Part shown: positions 1 to 6,774 of the stretch, in pieces
How positions within the stretch are numbered: the stretch's first letter is position 1
Layout of the letters: every line of letters begins with the position of its first letter
Origin: a virus
DNA length: 38,639 bases
Virus record (IMG/VR): IMGVR_UViG_3300048927_000789
Coordinates: 1-38,639 of that record
Direction: 5' to 3' (one strand)
The notes under the pieces: generated by a model
Seen by the model: only the letters and a program-made list of their open reading frames with translations
Told to the model about the DNA's origin: nothing
Database searches by the model: none
Position numbers and translations under genes: made by a program

Positions 1-1128
1 TTATATAAATATTTTAATCCAATCTTTACCCCGATCATCATGATATCGAGCCGTTTGATTCGGTGACTTATGACCTAGCAACTTCTGAGTATCTATCCCT
101 TGAATCTCATATAGTCTTTCCGCTAACGAGCGTTGTTCATGGAAAGTAGCTGGCGTGCCATTCCCCCAATTTATGTCTGATTTATCACGAGCCTTACTGA
201 AGTTCATTGTTATTGTGTTCGACTTTACCTGAGCACCTCGTTCTGCCATTGAGGTTGCCCGAAAGAAGTGGATTAGGTATGGACTCACTGCATAGTCACG
301 GCAACGTGCAACTACATCCCTCAAACTCCAGTCAATCGCGTTAAGCCTTAGGGATAGAGGGATCGCTAGCTTGCTCCCTGTTTTCTCCTGAACGACATGC
401 AGATGGTCATCCCAAATATCGCTAAACTTCATGTTGGAGATATCCCCAAGGCGTTGACCAGTAACGAGTGCCAATAGCATTGCATTACCCATGTATTGAT
501 GGCGGGCATCAGCTATCTCGAAAATCTTTTGCCATTCGTCAAGGTTAAGACGCTGTCGGGTAATCCGTCGGCGTGGTTGTTTTGTAGCAAGAGCCGGGTT
601 ATAACCCGGCGGTACCTCGCCATAATGCTGTGCTTCCTTGAAAACATCGATCAAAACAGAGCGGATTACCTGGGCCATCCTCGGTTGACCTTCTGCAACA
701 TAGGACTCCAGTATCTGGGCAACATCCCGAACATCGACGGATGAAATCAATTTCATTCCCACGCTCTCACGAAGTAGGGCTACTGGTTTAGCCTTTTGTT
801 TATGAGTGTTCGGCTTGATATCACCATTCTCCAGTCTTTCATCCTGAATTTTCCAATAACGATCTAACCACGTATTTGTTGTTATCGCCTTTTCTTTGCT
901 GGTGGCGATCTTGTCACTGAGAGCCAAAACCTGCCTGGCGCGCTGTTCAGCTAGTCGCTCATTAGCTTCGATTGCTATTGCTGTTGCTTCAGCCTCGTTA
1001 GTTCCGAGGCTGTGAAATTTACCAGTAATAGGATGCTTATAACGCCAGTAGATTTTATTTACCTTACGACTGTAGAGCGGATAAAGATTAGGTATCTTAA
1101 CGTTGTTTTTACGTGGTCGGGCAGCCAT
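1..1128 (-). CDS. int: Phage tyrosine-recombinase integrase
   Basis: Catalyses site-specific integration and excision between attP and attB. The 375-residue protein has an N-terminal arm-binding region (residues 1-60, beginning MAARPRKNN), a core-binding domain (about 80-180) and a C-terminal catalytic domain. All catalytic residues are visible and keep lambda Int order and spacing: Arg226 in GQRLGD, Lys249 in QEKTGSK, His330 and Arg333 in HEQRS, His353 in LGHKS and nucleophile Tyr362 in ARYHDD. The start overlaps the end of the upstream excisionase by about 20 bases, so the two are translationally coupled. The stop codon is the first three bases of the window, so attL lies just outside. It appears intact. 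Lambda-family identity is nearly certain; the precise subfamily is not known. Confidence 0.97.
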   Translation of the reverse strand: MAARPRKNNVKIPNLYPLYSRKVNKIYWRYKHPITGKFHSLGTNEAEATAIAIEANERLAEQRARQVLALSDKIATSKEKAITTNTWLDRYWKIQDERLENGDIKPNTHKQKAKPVALLRESVGMKLISSVDVRDVAQILESYVAEGQPRMAQVIRSVLIDVFKEAQHYGEVPPGYNPALATKQPRRRITRQRLNLDEWQKIFEIADARHQYMGNAMLLALVTGQRLGDISNMKFSDIWDDHLHVVQEKTGSKLAIPLSLRLNAIDWSLRDVVARCRDYAVSPYLIHFFRATSMAERGAQVKSNTITMNFSKARDKSDINWGNGTPATFHEQRSLAERLYEIQGIDTQKLLGHKSPNQTARYHDDRGKDWIKIFI

Positions 1129-1354
1129 CAGACAGTATCCTTTGAAGCATAGGAGAATCAGATTTTTTAATAACGGGCTGGGTTAAATTACCTGTAATCT
1201 CGGCATCTTCTCTTACCCGCCAGTATCTTCCTTCTTTGGTGGCCGGGGGAGTGAACATGCTCTCTTTAGCGTATCGGCGTAAAGTATTCAGACTTGGGGG
1301 ATTACTCCGGTATTTTTCCGCAGCCCATTCTTCTAAAGTCAGCATTTGAAGCAT
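1109..1354 (-). CDS. xis: Excisionase (Xis-like)
   Basis: Small DNA-bending directionality factor expected to bind next to attP arm sites and steer integrase towards excision. It has 81 residues from ATG 1354, which follows a GAGGT ribosome site at 7 bases; an in-frame ATG 24 bases upstream lacks such a site. The N-terminal part (MLTLEEWAAEKY...NTLRRYAKE) has the winged-helix excisionase pattern: an aliphatic-EEWA helix, then a basic recognition helix, then a GRYWRV wing. Its end overlaps int, the usual xis-int arrangement. Assignment rests on size, position and this pattern. Confidence 0.88.
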   Translation of the reverse strand: MLQMLTLEEWAAEKYRSNPPSLNTLRRYAKESMFTPPATKEGRYWRVREDAEITGNLTQPVIKKSDSPMLQRILSDGCPTT

Positions 1355-1406
1355 ATGATTTACCTCATAATGGCCCATATCAGAGCCATTTTCTGAAATT
1401 AAAAAA

Positions 1407-3887
1407 TCAGTGTTCAGTCAGACGCTGCCAGATTGCAGACACGTATTTGATCTGATGATGAGCATCCGAAATAGCCTTGTGAGGTTCTCCCTCAAATGGG
1501 ATCTCATAGCGAGGCTTGCAGCCAACGGCTTTACCCAACTCGACAATTGTTCTTACATCCCGGTTATTCCAGAACTTCCATGGGCAGGGGATCCCCGTCC
1601 GGTCGTAAGATGCCTCAAGCAGGACATTGTCATAAGTGGCACCATTACCCCAGACCTGAACAGAATCAGGGCCGTTAACCGCATTCTCGCCTATAAACTC
1701 ATTTAGCTGCAGTAATGCATCATCGAGCGGAATAGCATCATCCATCACTAACTCTGAACGAGCTTCAGGTGAAGCTTTGAGCCAGAATATTATCGTAGAT
1801 GCATCCGGAACCCCGCCGCTGGCCATTGAAGATTCCAGGCTAATCACTTTGTAAAATTCCGATCCGGTATTACCTGTAGATGGATCAAAGAACACAGCTC
1901 CGATAGATACGACTGGCGAATCAGCCTTTTTACCAAACGCTTCAATGTCGACCATAAGGTGTGTATAGAGCATTTCAGGCTCGGCATGATTATGATGACC
2001 GGAATCATTATTTATAGCAGCTGTGCTGTTATAAGTTTCAGTAGTGCTTGCGCCTGAGATAGTTTCTTCCGTGACTTCTGATAACGCAGCACAGTTCGGG
2101 GTTTCATCATTACCAGTTTCTTCCATCTGCACATTATCGACGTACTCCGCTGCGGTATCTTGTTGGTCGATTTCAGCGTTGCTAGTGGCCAACCCTTCAA
2201 TAGAAAAAAGACCATTACCAACTTTTTCGAGAACCGGCTGCGTGTCGCCGTCGACCTGAGTCCACTCATTCTGGCCGCCAGTTTCAACAGCAGAGTCATT
2301 AGTTACCTCGTTTGTCCAGCTCACCTCAGGGTTATGGCGCGCAGCCGCAAGAGTTTCGTCTGATGGAGCAGAATGATCGCTTTCAGTCAGGTTCGCGTTA
2401 ATGAATCCGCTGAGACGTGCCGGATACAGGTAATGCTCTGGGTGAGCGCTGCGGATAAGTGCAAAAATAGCTGCACGCGAGTAATCCAAAACTCCCGGAG
2501 TTGCACGAAGAGCTTTAGACCATTCTTTGAATGGACATTCTTTTTTACTCACGATCTCTTTTGCCCGACGGAAAACACCACCAGGGATATCATAAATGTT
2601 GAAATCCATTGGTAACGTGGCCAGCGCAATCTCTAAATCGAGAGTGTCTAGATCATGTTTAAGGTCAGGGTTTCTGTCGGTCTTGTTGCCTCCGCCAGCA
2701 TTCGTACCGCTTTCAGTACGCTGTATTTCTGCAACGCGACTGCCTTTGGCCCATTCTTTTACCAGCAGGCCGCGGTCAATGTAATCAGTCGCCGCCCAGA
2801 TTCTGGTGAATCGGAGAACCAAAGCGAGTTCGTGACGCTTTTCCTGGCTAAACACTTTGCGAATGGCGTCGGTATAGCGCCAAAGGTCTTTAGCATCGTA
2901 ACCCTTAACCTGTTCGCAGTTTTCTGCCGCCAGCAGCAGGTTCTGGACATAGCTATTGTCAGTGTCCATCTCCAGCGCGCTGATACCTTCGTATTCTTCG
3001 CGGGTTAAGTGGTGGCGCAGTTCGTCGGAGGTGAACTGGGCGAGTACCTGCTTGCGGAAGGGCATGCGAACGACTGGATAACGTGTGGTTTCGTCATCAT
3101 TCTCGTCAATCTGGATACCGTTATCAGGTTCAAGACCCTGATCTGCTATAACACCGGTGTCGCTGGTGCTTTCAGATTTCACATGGGTAAATTTGCCGCT
3201 ACGCCAGGCTTCGACTAATTGGTTGCGATCGCTGGCATCTGCTTTAGCCCAGTCAGCCATGAATGCAGCGATATTTTCAGTTTCATGAACTTCATCTGGC
3301 GCGAATACCTGCTTAATCGCCTGAACGAGTTTCCACTCAGCGTTCAGGCTGAGTTCGGTAAATTCAGGGATGTCGTTCTTCGCCAGCAGCAGTTTCTGAA
3401 GATAGGTGTTGCCTTCATCCAGTGACATTTCGCTGGCAGCCAGCTGCTGCTCTTTAGTGATATGTGACTGGTATTTGTCGCTGGTCAGGTGGACGGCATA
3501 ACGAACCGCTGGAGTGCGGTTTTCAAGCGGGACAGTCTCGACGGTAGTTTCGACTTTAACGGTGGTTTCCGGTGCGGCAGAGTTGTCCACGGGTCCAGTC
3601 GACCCATCACCAGCCTTTGGCAGCCAGGTGCGTCCATCGTCCTGCAGTTCGTAGCGTTTGCACCAGGTGTAATCCACTGTGCTTTCTTCCGGCAGGTCGT
3701 TGTAAACAGGGAAATCGGTACGGACAGGCTTGCTATAATCCTTGCCCCGGCCGGTTTCAATGCCAGCATCTTCCAGCTCTACATCCAGCTGCAAATTGGC
3801 TCGCGCTTCTGATTTAGCCGTGAACCAGATAACGGCATCTTCTTTGCCGGATTTCTGTGTTGCCTTGATTAAATGAAAGAATTCCAT
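1407..3887 (-). CDS. RecE-like N-terminus fused to DEDDh 3'-5' exonuclease
   Basis: An 826-residue protein in the position of phage recombination exonucleases. Residues 1-95 (FHLIKATQKSGKEDAV..., then FPVYNDLPEE...DYTWCKRYEL) and 360-510 (TDYIDRGLLVKEWAKG, TNAGGGNKTDR, GVLDYSRA) resemble the non-catalytic N-terminal half of E. coli Rac RecE. Two copies of a ~100-residue module (about 133-233 and 284-385) are present, suggesting tandem duplication. Residues 510-640 are an acidic low-complexity linker. The last ~185 residues are a DnaQ-fold/Rv2179c-type exonuclease with Asp647 and Glu649 (MVDIEAFG), Asp753 (TYDN), His803 and Asp808 (HKAISDA), i.e. DEDDh. The RecE PD-(D/E)xK nuclease is absent and no recT-like gene follows. 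ATG 3887 has an AAGGAC site. It likely trims DNA or RNA 3' ends; substrate is unknown. Confidence 0.88.
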   Translation of the reverse strand: MEFFHLIKATQKSGKEDAVIWFTAKSEARANLQLDVELEDAGIETGRGKDYSKPVRTDFPVYNDLPEESTVDYTWCKRYELQDDGRTWLPKAGDGSTGPVDNSAAPETTVKVETTVETVPLENRTPAVRYAVHLTSDKYQSHITKEQQLAASEMSLDEGNTYLQKLLLAKNDIPEFTELSLNAEWKLVQAIKQVFAPDEVHETENIAAFMADWAKADASDRNQLVEAWRSGKFTHVKSESTSDTGVIADQGLEPDNGIQIDENDDETTRYPVVRMPFRKQVLAQFTSDELRHHLTREEYEGISALEMDTDNSYVQNLLLAAENCEQVKGYDAKDLWRYTDAIRKVFSQEKRHELALVLRFTRIWAATDYIDRGLLVKEWAKGSRVAEIQRTESGTNAGGGNKTDRNPDLKHDLDTLDLEIALATLPMDFNIYDIPGGVFRRAKEIVSKKECPFKEWSKALRATPGVLDYSRAAIFALIRSAHPEHYLYPARLSGFINANLTESDHSAPSDETLAAARHNPEVSWTNEVTNDSAVETGGQNEWTQVDGDTQPVLEKVGNGLFSIEGLATSNAEIDQQDTAAEYVDNVQMEETGNDETPNCAALSEVTEETISGASTTETYNSTAAINNDSGHHNHAEPEMLYTHLMVDIEAFGKKADSPVVSIGAVFFDPSTGNTGSEFYKVISLESSMASGGVPDASTIIFWLKASPEARSELVMDDAIPLDDALLQLNEFIGENAVNGPDSVQVWGNGATYDNVLLEASYDRTGIPCPWKFWNNRDVRTIVELGKAVGCKPRYEIPFEGEPHKAISDAHHQIKYVSAIWQRLTEH

Positions 3888-3950
3888 ATCGGGTCCTTAA
3901 TTTTGGTTGTAAGATACCCGCAGCTAGTGATTGCCGCCTTGGGTAGTGGT

Positions 3951-4065
3951 CATTGGTCAAAACTCGATTCCGGAAAGCTTTGGTCGGCTGACCGGGTACT
4001 TAACCCGCCTTGCGCGGGTTTTGTGCTTTAAGGGGCTGGTAACAGCCATTGGTCACAACTCGATT
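3951..4065. repeat. Imperfect direct repeat pair with hairpin between
   Basis: CATTGGTCAAAACTCGATT at 3951-3969 recurs as CATTGGTCACAACTCGATT at 4047-4065, 96 bases apart, and each copy is followed by a related GAAAGCT-GGCTGA/GGTCGGCTG segment. Between them is a GC stem (AACCCGC/GCGGGTT, 4002-4020) followed by a short T run on the plus strand. The region lies between the small DUF1482-like gene and the exonuclease. It could be a duplicated regulatory leader or a processing site; no function is proven. Confidence 0.45.
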
Positions 4066-4246
4066 AAAATTTGAAAGCTGGCTGATGGTCGTCAGCTGAT
4101 TTGTACGAGTAACACTCTCCTTTAACGTGCTGCTCTTTGGCAGCTGAATTACAACCAGCTTCTGTTTGGTAAACACCAAGCATGATGTCTGAGCATTCCC
4201 CGGTGAGGGCACAGACGGTAACGATCAGGGCAAAGAACGAGCTCAT
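4064..4246 (-). CDS. DUF1482-like small phage protein
   Basis: Sixty residues with a hydrophobic N-terminus (MSSFFALIVTVCAL) followed by GECSDIMLGVYQTEAGC, matching the remembered pattern of the DUF1482 family of lambdoid early-left proteins (hydrophobic start, GxCxDIxxxVYxTExxC, later Cys). Cysteines at 12, 18, 32 and 45 may form disulfides if exported. Its ATG overlaps the stop of the upstream small gene (ATGA), so the two are coupled. Function in the family is unknown. Confidence 0.7.
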   Translation of the reverse strand: MSSFFALIVTVCALTGECSDIMLGVYQTEAGCNSAAKEQHVKGECYSYKSADDHQPAFKF

Positions 4247-4365
4247 GCTTTAAGCTCTGGATTGCCTTTCTGTGCCAGTAAGTAGCAAAGCTTACGAACC
4301 AGAACTTCAAACAAATTTAAGCGAACGGCTTGGCAGCCAGCTTTTTTGCGTGCGAAATCGATCAT
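4243..4365 (-). CDS. Small early-left phage protein, 40 aa
   Basis: Starts at ATG 4365, which has a strong AGGAG site 7 bases upstream; a longer 65-residue reading from 4440 lacks this. The basic product (MIDFARKKAGCQAVRL, then a hydrophobic LFEVLVRKLCYLLAQK helix) is the first gene after the pL-like promoter at 4563-4591. Short toxic proteins such as Kil/KilR occupy this place in lambda and Rac, but I see no convincing sequence match, so no function is assigned. It ends in an ATGA overlap with the DUF1482-like gene. Confidence 0.6.
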   Translation of the reverse strand: MIDFARKKAGCQAVRLNLFEVLVRKLCYLLAQKGNPELKA

Positions 4366-4562
4366 GGTTAACTCCTGTGTGCCTTTAAGGCCAAACTGGC
4401 GGAACGGTAAACCTGCTGCGCGATTGTCTTTCCATCTCATCCGGTGTTTAGTATGTCGCCGGCAGCTACTTCATGGGCGTCCTGCTTGTTCGCTCTGTTT
4501 ACCCTTATCGCCGGGTAGGCGGAACGTTTACTGATTACTGCTGTTAAGTTTTGATAACGCTA

Positions 4563-4591
4563 ATTGTTATTTAAACCTAACAAATCGTCAA
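4563..4591 (-). promoter_or_regulatory. Predicted early leftward promoter pL
   Basis: On the minus strand TTGACG (4586-4591) and AACAAT (4563-4568) are separated by 17 bases. It drives the leftward operon. A CCTAAC half-site (4576-4581) lies within the spacer and another (4609-4614) just upstream, fitting repression by the CI-like protein. Confidence 0.65.
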
Positions 4592-4614
4592 GTATAAATT
4601 TCGCAAAACCTAAC
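4574..4614. promoter_or_regulatory. Left operator: two AACCTAAC half-sites
   Basis: AACCTAAC occurs at 4574-4581 and 4607-4614, 33 bases apart (three helical turns). The same CCTAAC/GTTAGG element occurs at the other side of the repressor gene (5102-5107 and 5140-5145). The shared half-site next to both early promoters is the expected layout of OL and OR. Confidence 0.55.
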
Positions 4615-4632
4615 ATAAGGGGCGGAAAACGC

Positions 4633-4656
4633 AAAAAGGCCGCTGTTGGAGCGGCC
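4633..4656 (-). terminator. Intrinsic terminator after repressor gene
   Basis: On the minus strand GGCCGC-TCCAACA-GCGGCC is followed by TTTTT. It lies 15 bases beyond the repressor stop and separates the repressor transcript from the pL transcript. Confidence 0.85.
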
Positions 4657-4670
4657 TATGAGGGTGAAAA

Positions 4671-5090
4671 TTATTTGATGTCGAGGTTTTTGAGGATCTG
4701 CAGGATTTCTTCTTTGCTTTTGGTTTTTATGAGGTCATTGAACGTTTGATCATAGTCCTTGACCTTGTCCCGCAAATTGATGATGTGTTGTTCTTTCTCT
4801 GCATTAGGAAGCTTGTCGAAGAGCTCTAAAAGCTGATGCTGCTGTGGGGATAACAATCTGTAGGATTCGGCTGGTGGTGGTTCATACCCCTCATCACCCT
4901 TAATAATCCAGCCCGGCTCTACGTTCAGTGCTGCAGCTAGTTTGAATAGGTTATCGCCTCTCGGTGAGGTTTCATCACGTTCCCACTGAGAGATTGTGAC
5001 ATGGGCAACCCCAGCCTGTTTACCTAGGCTGCGCTGGGTATATTTCAAGGCAGAGCGTCGCTCTTTTATACGCTGACCGATCGTTTTCAT
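4671..5090 (-). CDS. CI-position repressor, HTH only (no peptidase domain)
   Basis: A 139-residue XRE-family DNA-binding protein expected to maintain lysogeny. The N-terminal helix-turn-helix (residues 5-60) is clear: IGQRIKERRSALKYTQRSLG, then VAHVTISQWERDETSP and a GWII-KGDEGY end. The remaining ~70 residues are helical and charged (QQHQLLELFDKLPNAEKEQH) and probably oligomerise. The S24 autoprotease domain of lambda CI or LexA, with its Ala-Gly cleavage site and Ser/Lys dyad, is absent. It is divergent from cro with operators between. A cleavage-independent induction route, such as an antirepressor, is therefore likely. Confidence 0.85.
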   Translation of the reverse strand: MKTIGQRIKERRSALKYTQRSLGKQAGVAHVTISQWERDETSPRGDNLFKLAAALNVEPGWIIKGDEGYEPPPAESYRLLSPQQHQLLELFDKLPNAEKEQHIINLRDKVKDYDQTFNDLIKTKSKEEILQILKNLDIK

Positions 5091-5093
5091 AGT

Positions 5094-5150
5094 TCGGAAA
5101 TCCTAACGCGCATTGACTCTTGTTTCCTTAACATATAAAGTTAGGAAAAC
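5094..5150. promoter_or_regulatory. Right operator and pR promoter
   Basis: TTGACT (5113-5118) with TATAAA (5134-5139, 15 bp spacer) or TAAAGT (5136-5141, 17 bp) forms a rightward promoter. It overlaps an inverted repeat, GTTTCCTTAAC (5122-5132) facing GTTAGGAAAAC (5140-5150), and CCTAAC at 5102-5107. Repressor and Cro probably compete here. Confidence 0.65.
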
Positions 5151-5167
5151 TTACCAAGGAGAACCCA

Positions 5168-5380
5168 ATGAAAACCGAAGATGTAATAAAACACTTTGGG
5201 AAAAAAGCCAATGTAGCGAGAGCTCTCAACATCGCTCGATCCTCTGTCAGTGAATGGGGGGAGTTGGTCCCTGAACGACGAGCCGCGCGACTAGAAAAGA
5301 TAACGGGTGGTGCATTGAAGTACGACTCAGTTTTGTATGAGCACAAAGATAACCCAAAAGATTCAAAGGAGTCTGAGTGA
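5168..5380 (+). CDS. cro: Cro-like regulator (P22 Cro type)
   Basis: Seventy residues with a compact helix-turn-helix: MKTEDVIKHFGKKANVARAL, then IARSSVSEWGELVPERRAAR and LEKITGGALKYD. This matches P22 Cro (DVIDHFG...AVAKALGIS...AVSQWKEVIPE...GALKY). It should repress early transcription and block repressor maintenance during lytic growth. ATG 5168 follows AAGGAG. Its stop overlaps the start of the next gene (TGATG). The C-terminal tail (HKDNPKDSKESE) is charged and probably disordered. Confidence 0.88.
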   Translation: MKTEDVIKHFGKKANVARALNIARSSVSEWGELVPERRAARLEKITGGALKYDSVLYEHKDNPKDSKESE

Positions 5381-5832
5381 TGGAAATCAAAAAACTAGCA
5401 TGTGAGCTGGAGTCCTGGGCTCAGGAAAAGGGATGGAAGACGGTCACGCAGCTTATAACCCCGCATCACTTTGGCGATCTGCTTCAGCCATTGGATAACG
5501 TGACGGACCCTGACGAGTACGCGCGGCGCTTGCACAACAACAAGCAAATTATTCAGCGTGCATTCCGCAACAATACGCCTAACTACCTGAAACAGGCGGA
5601 AGTTCTGAGCTATGCCATCCGCACAGCCATTGATAACGAGCTGAAGCAGAAAGACTGCATGCTCTACCGGGCCGCCAGGGTTAACAAAGAGTGTATCGAA
5701 GCCACCAACGCGGTATTCACTGGGAAACCGCAACCGGTAATCCGCCGCGAGACTCTGGAAGCTATCGACGCGCTGGCGCAGCTGGTCGGCGTCAAAGTGA
5801 AGCTGGTTTCTACTTGTTCAAACGTAGCCTAG
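5380..5832 (+). CDS. YdaT-family / CII-position regulator
   Basis: A 150-residue protein starting at ATG 5380, 8 bases after AAGGAG; a GTG codon directly before it is an alternative. The central segment (NNKQIIQRAFRNNTPNYLKQAEVLSYAIRTAIDNELKQ) and the overall plan resemble E. coli Rac YdaT, once called a toxin and more recently interpreted as a CII-like regulator. It is the second gene after cro, the place of cII in lambda. Overexpressed members can inhibit growth. I infer a DNA-binding lysogeny regulator; the family call is from memory of pattern and synteny. Confidence 0.65.
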   Translation: MEIKKLACELESWAQEKGWKTVTQLITPHHFGDLLQPLDNVTDPDEYARRLHNNKQIIQRAFRNNTPNYLKQAEVLSYAIRTAIDNELKQKDCMLYRAARVNKECIEATNAVFTGKPQPVIRRETLEAIDALAQLVGVKVKLVSTCSNVA

Positions 5833-5854
5833 TTCAGCTGTATCGAGGTGTTCT

Positions 5855-6772
5855 ATGAGCATGGAACTGATGGTTCAGGCGATGAAGGTCAAGGTAGGAA
5901 ACCCGCTTCGTAAGCTGGTTCTGCTTAAGCTGGCCGATAACGCAAGTGACCAGGGCGAATGCTGGCCGAGCTATCAGCATATCGCTGATCAGTGTGAGAT
6001 CAGCCGTCGTTCCGTCATGAATCATGTTGCCGCGCTTTGCGAGTCTGGACTGATGCGAAAAGAGACCAGATCGGGGCCGAAAGGCAATGGCAGCAATTTT
6101 TACCGACTAACCCTGAACGGTGCAAATACCAGTTCGAGGGTAGTGCAGGAAATTCACCAGGGTGGTGAAGCAAATTCACTAGGGGGTGGTGCAGGAGATT
6201 CACCAGATGGTGAACCAAATTCACCAGGGGGTAGTGAAAGAGATTCACCCAGAATCAGTCACTCTTCTGAACCAGTCAAAGAACCAGAATATCCTTCTTG
6301 TCCGGACGCTCCGCCGTCGGACGGAAAGATGACAAAAAACGAATTTTTAAAGCGCCACCCTGAAGCGGTGATATGCAGTCCCGCGAAACGCCAGTGGGGA
6401 AGCCAGGAAGATTTGACCTGCGCGCAATGGATTTGGAAGCGCGTGCTGAAACTTTACGAAGAAGCAGCAACCTTTGACGGCGAGATTGTAAGTCCGAAAG
6501 AGCCGAACTGGACGGTCTGGGCGAATGACGTTCGACTGATGCGCACACTTGATGGGCACACTCACAAGCAGATTTGCGAGATGTTCAGGCGTGTTCAGAG
6601 CGATCCGTTCTGGGTTCGCCAGGTCAAATGCCCGGCGAAACTCCGCGAAAAATGGGATGACCTAATCCTTCGCTTGGCGTCACCGGGAGCGGGGCATTAC
6701 CAGGCTGGTGGACGGGATATAAATCAGATCTCCCGTCCAGATAACACCGTTCCGCCAGGATTCAGGGGGTAA
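5855..6772 (+). CDS. O-like replication initiator with intragenic ori
   Basis: A 305-residue phage replication protein. Residues 1-90 form a winged helix-turn-helix typical of phage O proteins and HTH_36 replication proteins: MELMVQAMKVKVGNPLRKLV, then CWPSYQHIADQCEISRRSVM and GLMRKETR. The middle (about 98-135) is low complexity (GGEANSLGGGAGDSPDGEPN) because the DNA beneath it is an iteron array. The C-terminal part (residues 150-305, rich in Trp and Lys/Arg) probably contacts the helicase loader encoded next. ATG 5855 has a GAGGTG site and the gene ends 2 bases before the DnaC-like start. Together they recruit host DnaB. Confidence 0.9.
   Translation: MSMELMVQAMKVKVGNPLRKLVLLKLADNASDQGECWPSYQHIADQCEISRRSVMNHVAALCESGLMRKETRSGPKGNGSNFYRLTLNGANTSSRVVQEIHQGGEANSLGGGAGDSPDGEPNSPGGSERDSPRISHSSEPVKEPEYPSCPDAPPSDGKMTKNEFLKRHPEAVICSPAKRQWGSQEDLTCAQWIWKRVLKLYEEAATFDGEIVSPKEPNWTVWANDVRLMRTLDGHTHKQICEMFRRVQSDPFWVRQVKCPAKLREKWDDLILRLASPGAGHYQAGGRDINQISRPDNTVPPGFRG
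6131..6250 (+). repeat. Iteron array, probable phage replication origin
   Basis: TTCACCAG-type units start at 6153, 6175, 6199, 6220 and 6244 (spacing 22, 24, 21, 24). Several contain inverted arms TTCACC...GGTGAA. A degraded copy (TTCGAGGGTAGTG) begins near 6133. The unit at 6153 is in a different reading frame from the other four, so DNA rather than protein sequence is conserved. A small A+T-rich stretch follows (6330-6352). Lambda ori has the same layout inside gene O. Confidence 0.8.
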
Positions 6773-6774
6773 GC

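Noticed and set aside
1407-3887. Ordinary RecE exonuclease VIII
   Set aside because: The N-terminal half is RecE-like, but the catalytic domain is DEDDh, not the RecE nuclease, and recT is absent.
4243-4365. Kil or KilR cell-division inhibitor
   Set aside because: Position fits but I could not match the sequence to Kil or KilR, so it stays unnamed.
4671-5832. Repressor-Cro-YdaT block as a toxin-antitoxin system
   Set aside because: Rac ydaS/ydaT was once described as toxin-antitoxin, but here the order and divergent promoters match cI-cro-cII, so immunity control is simpler.
6131-6250. CRISPR array or simple protein repeat
   Set aside because: Units are only 21-24 bases apart with no spacers, they lie in a coding gene, and the first copy is in another frame; an iteron array fits better. 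No CRISPR is seen in the window.
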